DNA from: Juglans regia
Taxonomy: Eukaryota; Streptophyta; Magnoliopsida; Fagales; Juglandaceae
Length of the DNA stretch: 64,000 bases
Direction: 5' to 3'
Assembly (NCBI RefSeq): GCF_001411555.2
Contig: NC_049903.1
Span: 30,545,083 to 30,609,082, forward strand
The translations under genes were made by a program, and so were the position numbers. Below, piece by piece: positions 59,519 through 64,000 of this stretch (positions are counted from its first letter, which is position 1; each line of letters opens with the position of its first letter). The notes beneath the pieces were generated by a model. It searched no databases, was not told the origin of the DNA, and was given only the letters and a program-made list of their open reading frames with translations.

Positions 59519-62500
59519 GAGGGGGTTGGGGTTTGAGGGTTTGATACAATTTAATCCCAAATGCAAATGCAACAAAAGTTTTGAAATATTCTATAAGAAA
59601 TTCAAAATTTTGGTTCTAAAGATTTTTGAGAAGTCAAAAAGTATATATTAAAAACTCATAGATCGTAATCTCTCTTCATTCTTCTTGGAGTCATCTTCAA
59701 GATTTTTCTTTGTTGTTATATTTTATCTTTTCTATGCGTGATTTTTCTTCATTTTTTTCTCAAAAGTTTATTTTATCTTTCTTTGTAAAAATATACACGT
59801 TGATTGCATCATTTTTCTGTTAAAGAAAGAAAACTTTTATCTATCTTTTATTATAATAATGTGTCCTATATCACCATAATCGATAGATCTATTAACAATC
59901 TTTTGTATCTCGAATCATTTTTATAATACCTTTATATTGTATATAGTACAATATATATTAAGGAAAATATATAAAACAAGAAAAAAATAAATTCTCGGAT
60001 TAACCACAGTAAAAAAAAAAATGAAGCAATAACAATAACCACAAGACTAAATGCTGCAAAAAAAAAAAAAAAAGTTCTAACGTTAAGCAAAGCAAAAATT
60101 ATTTTACACCGCTAACGAGAAAAACTTCACCCTGAATGTAATAACAAGAGGCATGGATATAGAAATAAATCAAAAGATAATTCCCTTTATTTTGTGTACT
60201 CCAGATGATGCCTTCACGTCATTGTATAACTACCCAAAATTTACCCTCCATTTAGATCATAAAATAGAGGGACCCATAGGAACACCACTAAAATACTAAA
60301 GATCAGAAGCTAATTACTTCAACACAACATGATTTCCCTTTTAAATAAAAATACTTGAATAACAACTAAAAAAGCACCTATTCAAATGAAACAGAATCCA
60401 CAATAGAAGAAAGTTGATAACTTCTAGAACCAAACAGCCAAAGAACTACCACTTTCACCACCAATTCAGCCAGAGTCAATTGTTTTTTATAAGTGAACAA
60501 AGCCAAAAATAAAGTTACTAAACAATCACTGTCTATTATCAGTTGCCGTTCCCCAACGGGGTAACCCTCAGCTATTCCCCTAAGTTCTCATAATCACCAC
60601 TATTTCAAAGAAACAAAAATAGTGTTGCTCCATCAATGATGCTAGTAACAACAAACTCCAGGTACCTGCAACTCTCAGACAACATTATCCAAATCAGTTC
60701 GTTATTTCATGGACACCACTTCCACTAATTATTAATAATGGTAGTGTTCTAGTCCCAGTCACGGAAGTTCACCTGATTAATCCTTATCAGCATGTCTAGA
60801 AAGAGGAATAATGATTCTTATCACTGAGACATTATTACGCTCTCCTTAATCACAAGCTTGTTCTTATGAGACAATTTTTTTTTGATAAGTGATGAGACAA
60901 AATTTCTTCACACAACAAGTTCCAAACTCTTCTGAAAACCGACAAGTGAGTGATGTTTAAAACTTAGATTATTTTAGGTCATCACGTACAATCTTGTAAT
61001 CACTCTGTTATCTGGATCACCTCACTCAGCCAGCCTCTTACTACGGCTCTTCTCTCCTCTCTCTCCTTTTAACTGCACCCAGAGCAACCCCACCCCCAAC
61101 AAAAAATTAACAAGTTACTTTTTTTTTTTTGATAATAAAGATCAAAACTACCAATAATAAAGATCAAAACTGCTATATGAAATGAAATAAGTAATTTCCA
61201 TCAAAGGAATGATACACAAACTTTTTTTTACAACTCTATTTTAAATGCAGGGCACTTCTGTAAAATTTGAGATTCCAATTGGAAAAAAAAAAAAAAAACC
61301 AGTAGTTTTCATGAAGTGGCACTATAACATTGATTGGTCCAAAAATGTGCTGTAAAATAATTATATGAACATCATTATTCTTTCCATAAACTCCAGTACA
61401 TTGGACAACATGCTGAGAGAGGCAATTTGAAATACGTCTGATTTAGAGGATACATTGCCGCAATCACTAGTTTGTGTGAAATGCTGTAAACGGACCCATG
61501 AAAGTATAATTTATCTGGTATTACTTTTTAAGTCTTAAGTGATGCTACAGCTTTATGTGGATGGCCATGTTAGTTCGTTGAAAAAAGAGACAACATAACC
61601 CTCTCTACGAACGACATTACTTTTAAAATTAAGGTATGATTTACTATAATGACGCCGAATTGGTGTGGCCAATATGAGAATTAGACATCATAAAACCGAA
61701 AATGAATAAAACAATCAATTACTTGGTGAATGACCATTCCTGCAAAGAGAATTCATTCCAAATACCTTAGAAGTGAGCTCTTTTGTACCAGCTTGGACAA
61801 CATTCGCAGCTGAGTGGGCCGCAGAGGCAGCAACAAAGGATAGCTTACCAAACCCCTATACAAAATTGATAGAATTATTAACATTAACATCCAGTTGTAC
61901 TATAAAGACGGAAAGGTAATGTAAAGCATCAGAACTGTAACCTGAGAAACAACAGAAAGGACATCGCTTTGCGGATCATTCCTCTGAGAAGGCGCGGGAG
62001 TCGATCCGAAGCCAACATATTTACCACCTTGCGAGGGGGGGAGGCCTGCCGGGCGCGAGTCGTTCTCCGCCAGCTTTCGCGCGAAAAAGCTCTCCTTGTT
62101 CGCGGCGGAGGCCTCCAATTGCGACCGCGTGTGGATATCCTCGGTCGACTTCGACCTTACCGGCGCGCCGCCCGCTCCGACAAAACCTCTAACATCGCCA
62201 GTGGATTGGTTTCGCCTAATATCACCACTGGAGGAGGACTTGAACCCGTCATCATTGTCCCAACTATCCCATCCTCCATTGCTCCCATAATTACCGTTTC
62301 TGGTTTGCCCCAAAGGGGGCTTCGACTTCCCACCCCCGAGGTTCTCCTTGACGACAGGTGGATCCCGCCAGGGTCGGCCCTCGGCTAGGGCTTGAATTCG
62401 ATCCCTATAAACACCGGCGGCTTTGGTGTTGTATTTGGTGACGATATCGGTCTCCTTAGGGATCCCATACTGGGCGAGGAAGGCGTTGAGCTGCTCATTC

Positions 62501-62727
62501 CCACCGGCCTCCATTTTCTTGATCTGGATCTCGGACCAGGAGTCCATTGTCACGGATCGGACGAATGAGATGTGAACACCGAGGCCGCGGTGCTTGCCAG
62601 AGCACTCTAAGCACATGAAGATTCCGTAGGAAACCGACGCCCATTGAGGGTTCTTTTGGGAACAGTCGACGCAGACCTTGTTCCCAGTTTGCGATTGAAG
62701 GTCCCGCAGCCGCCTCGATGCCGCCAT
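58901..62727 (-). CDS. AGD7: ARF GTPase-activating protein, AGD6/AGD7 type, three coding exons
   Basis: Coding exons on the minus strand are 62,727-61,942, 61,855-61,766 and 59,401-58,901, with GT-AG phase 0 introns; 458 aa. The N-terminal ArfGAP domain (about residues 1-120) has the zinc finger C19-x2-C22-x16-C39-x2-C42 and the arginine finger R47 in '[16 protein letters not shown]'. It is followed by an Asn/Gly/Ser-rich linker, '[18 protein letters not shown]', the small middle exon '[20 protein letters not shown]', and a C-terminus 'WTGGGFL' that matches Arabidopsis AGD6/AGD7 as I recall them. Such proteins stimulate GTP hydrolysis by ARF1-class GTPases, mainly at the Golgi. I chose the ATG at 62,727 (MAASRRL) because the frame upstream opens only with GTG and family members start here. 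Intron 2 is 2.36 kb. Orthology to AGD6 versus AGD7 is not resolved. Confidence 0.94.
59493..59518 (+). repeat. TG microsatellite in AGD intron
   Basis: Thirteen TG units within the 2.36 kb intron, about 90 bp from the acceptor site of the last exon. Confidence 0.9.
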
Positions 62728-62760
62728 TAGGGGTCCGATCCGATCGCTCACAATCGGAAT

Positions 62761-62916
62761 CTGCGAAAACGGATCGAAAAATTAAAAAAGTAAACGGAAT
62801 CAGGAAACAAGTAGGAATGAGAGGAGACGTTTGGAAAATTTTCTCGGATAGGTTGGGGTAATATGGAATGATAAAGCTATATTAGGAGAGAGAGAAAAAG
62901 AGAGGTTTGGGCATAC
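62761..62916 (-). other. AGD7: Probable 5'UTR intron of the AGD gene
   Basis: On the minus strand a donor AGAG|GTATGC (62,916) and an acceptor TTTTCGCAG|AT (62,761) bracket 156 bp of AT- and CT-rich sequence just upstream of the coding exon. The preceding exon would read '...CTACCAGCAACTGAGAG'. Inferred from splice-site shape only. Confidence 0.5.
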
Positions 62917-62959
62917 CTCTCAGTTGCTGGTAGAGAAACGGGGGCTCACCGACACCGTC

Positions 62960-64000
62960 TGTTCGTTCAAATAAGTTTTAGGGGTCAATATTCCATGTCC
63001 TTTTAGGTCAGGGCCCGGTCAGCCCCCTTCTCTTTGGGCCCGCCCATTTAAAGAGTATCCATCGCTTATAACAGTAATGAAAATAATGAAAATTAATTTG
63101 TTAAGCCTTAAAATTTACAAGTTCGATTCAGATTCTTTCAAGAAAAAATCTATTAATATCATTTTCGCAATATAATTTTTTTTATACACGAAGGATTCTT
63201 TAATTCTCTTAATAAAAAATTAAAATTTTTTTAATTGATTTAAAAAATCTTAATTATTTACGTAATATAATTTAATTTAAAAGATAAATTTTCAAATCAT
63301 ATTTATGTCAATGGTTTATAGTGTAAACATTTTTTTAATATAATTTCTTTTTTAAAAATGATCTGAAATGCTTTTCTCATAATAAACCTGCATTATATAA
63401 CCTTTTTATACAACTATTTTTTTTCAATTCTATTTTAAATGGATGGCATTTTTGTAAAACATGGTTGTAGAGTTGTCATTATTTAAAAAAAAATATTATT
63501 TATTTAAAAGTGAATTGTAAAAAAATTATAAAAGAGTTGTCTCGCTACCACTTGTCTTGTATGATTTGGTTGTTAGCATTTTTCGGTCAAGCTTCATAGT
63601 ATAACACCAGCCAACATTCAATTTCAATGTACCAACGTTGATGTGATAGATAGTTCAGAAATAAATTTTTAAATGTTAAAATATCATAAATGAAAGGTCA
63701 TTTATAAATTCATGTGAGTATTTTACGTTATATGTTAATTTTATTTTATATTAAAAAAATTTACAGTCCAATTCATTATATCAAATTATATTAATTTATA
63801 AATTTAATTTTATAAAATTTCTTTTGTGAATGGAACATTTTTTGAAATATTTGTCATGTTAATAATATTTTCGTAGGTGTTAAATTACATTTTCACCTAA
63901 TAATAACAAAACTAGCTAGCAAGTATATGCAAAATCAGGATTAAGTAAGATGGGGATAGGTGCCTCAAACTTCATGAATTTAATCTGCATTTTTCTTAAT
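62960..64000. other. AGD upstream region and AT-rich intergenic DNA
   Basis: The first roughly 90 bp (to about 63,050) are GC-richer and contain GGGCCC-type stretches ('TTTGGGCCCGCCCATTTA'), plausible promoter sequence for the minus-strand gene. The rest is AT-rich without a recognisable gene, repeat family or RNA. Confidence 0.45.

Noticed and set aside
61969..62388. Plus-strand 139 aa frame over the AGD first exon
   Set aside because: Arg-rich shadow of the ArfGAP coding exon on the opposite strand.
62728..62751. Start of AGD eight codons further upstream
   Set aside because: That codon is GTG, not ATG, and family members begin at MAASRRL; the stretch is better read as 5'UTR after an intron.

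Overview
The window is nuclear DNA of a flowering plant (eudicot), probably a woody Fagales species. Reasons: two intron-bearing genes that read as clear homologues of Arabidopsis CHX20 and AGD6/AGD7, plant-type L1, Ty1-copia, hAT and Mutator-like elements, and a dispersed AT-rich repeat with 'GATGAGTTGAGAT' ends that I associate from memory with Juglandaceae and related trees (not verified). No bacterial-style operon, CRISPR array or tRNA/rRNA gene was recognised.

Layout. 1-736 is the decayed 3' end of an L1-type LINE. About 1512-20768 is a 19 kb tandem array of roughly 480-500 bp monomers (33 recognisable anchors). Each monomer joins a purine-rich half made of about 57 bp sub-repeats to an AT-rich half that also occurs dispersed at 33.5 kb. 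Part of the array is organised as a five-monomer higher-order repeat. Two copies of a 1.28-1.29 kb solo-LTR-like element, with the same ATAAG target duplication, sit at the same place in two successive higher-order copies. 20.8-28.9 kb holds LTR and LINE debris, a degraded Ty1-copia element and a hAT-type MITE with another MITE nested in it. 28.9-35.6 kb is non-coding with short tandem repeats, a dispersed relative of the array and a 360 bp near-perfect foldback. 35,629-42,298 is a full-length but inactivated minus-strand L1 LINE with an exact 15 bp target duplication. A 790 bp Mutator-like element carrying a gene-like fragment (Pack-MULE-like) is inserted between its ORF1 and ORF2. 42.3-47.6 kb is the gene-poor upstream region of CHX20, with two related Mutator-type MITEs.

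Genes. CHX20 (47,766-51,975, +, four coding exons, 844 aa) encodes a CPA2-type cation/H+ exchanger. An AGD6/7-type ARF GTPase-activating protein (58,901-62,727, -, three coding exons, 458 aa, probable 5'UTR intron) lies convergent to it. Between them is a degraded Ty1-copia element with both LTRs (52,155-56,725) starting 179 bp after the CHX20 stop, and a decayed duplicate of the last AGD exon (about 58.5-58.7 kb). The two host genes have no evident functional link; one acts in ion and pH homeostasis, the other in ARF-dependent vesicle traffic. Everything else is transposon-derived, repetitive or unassigned intergenic sequence.
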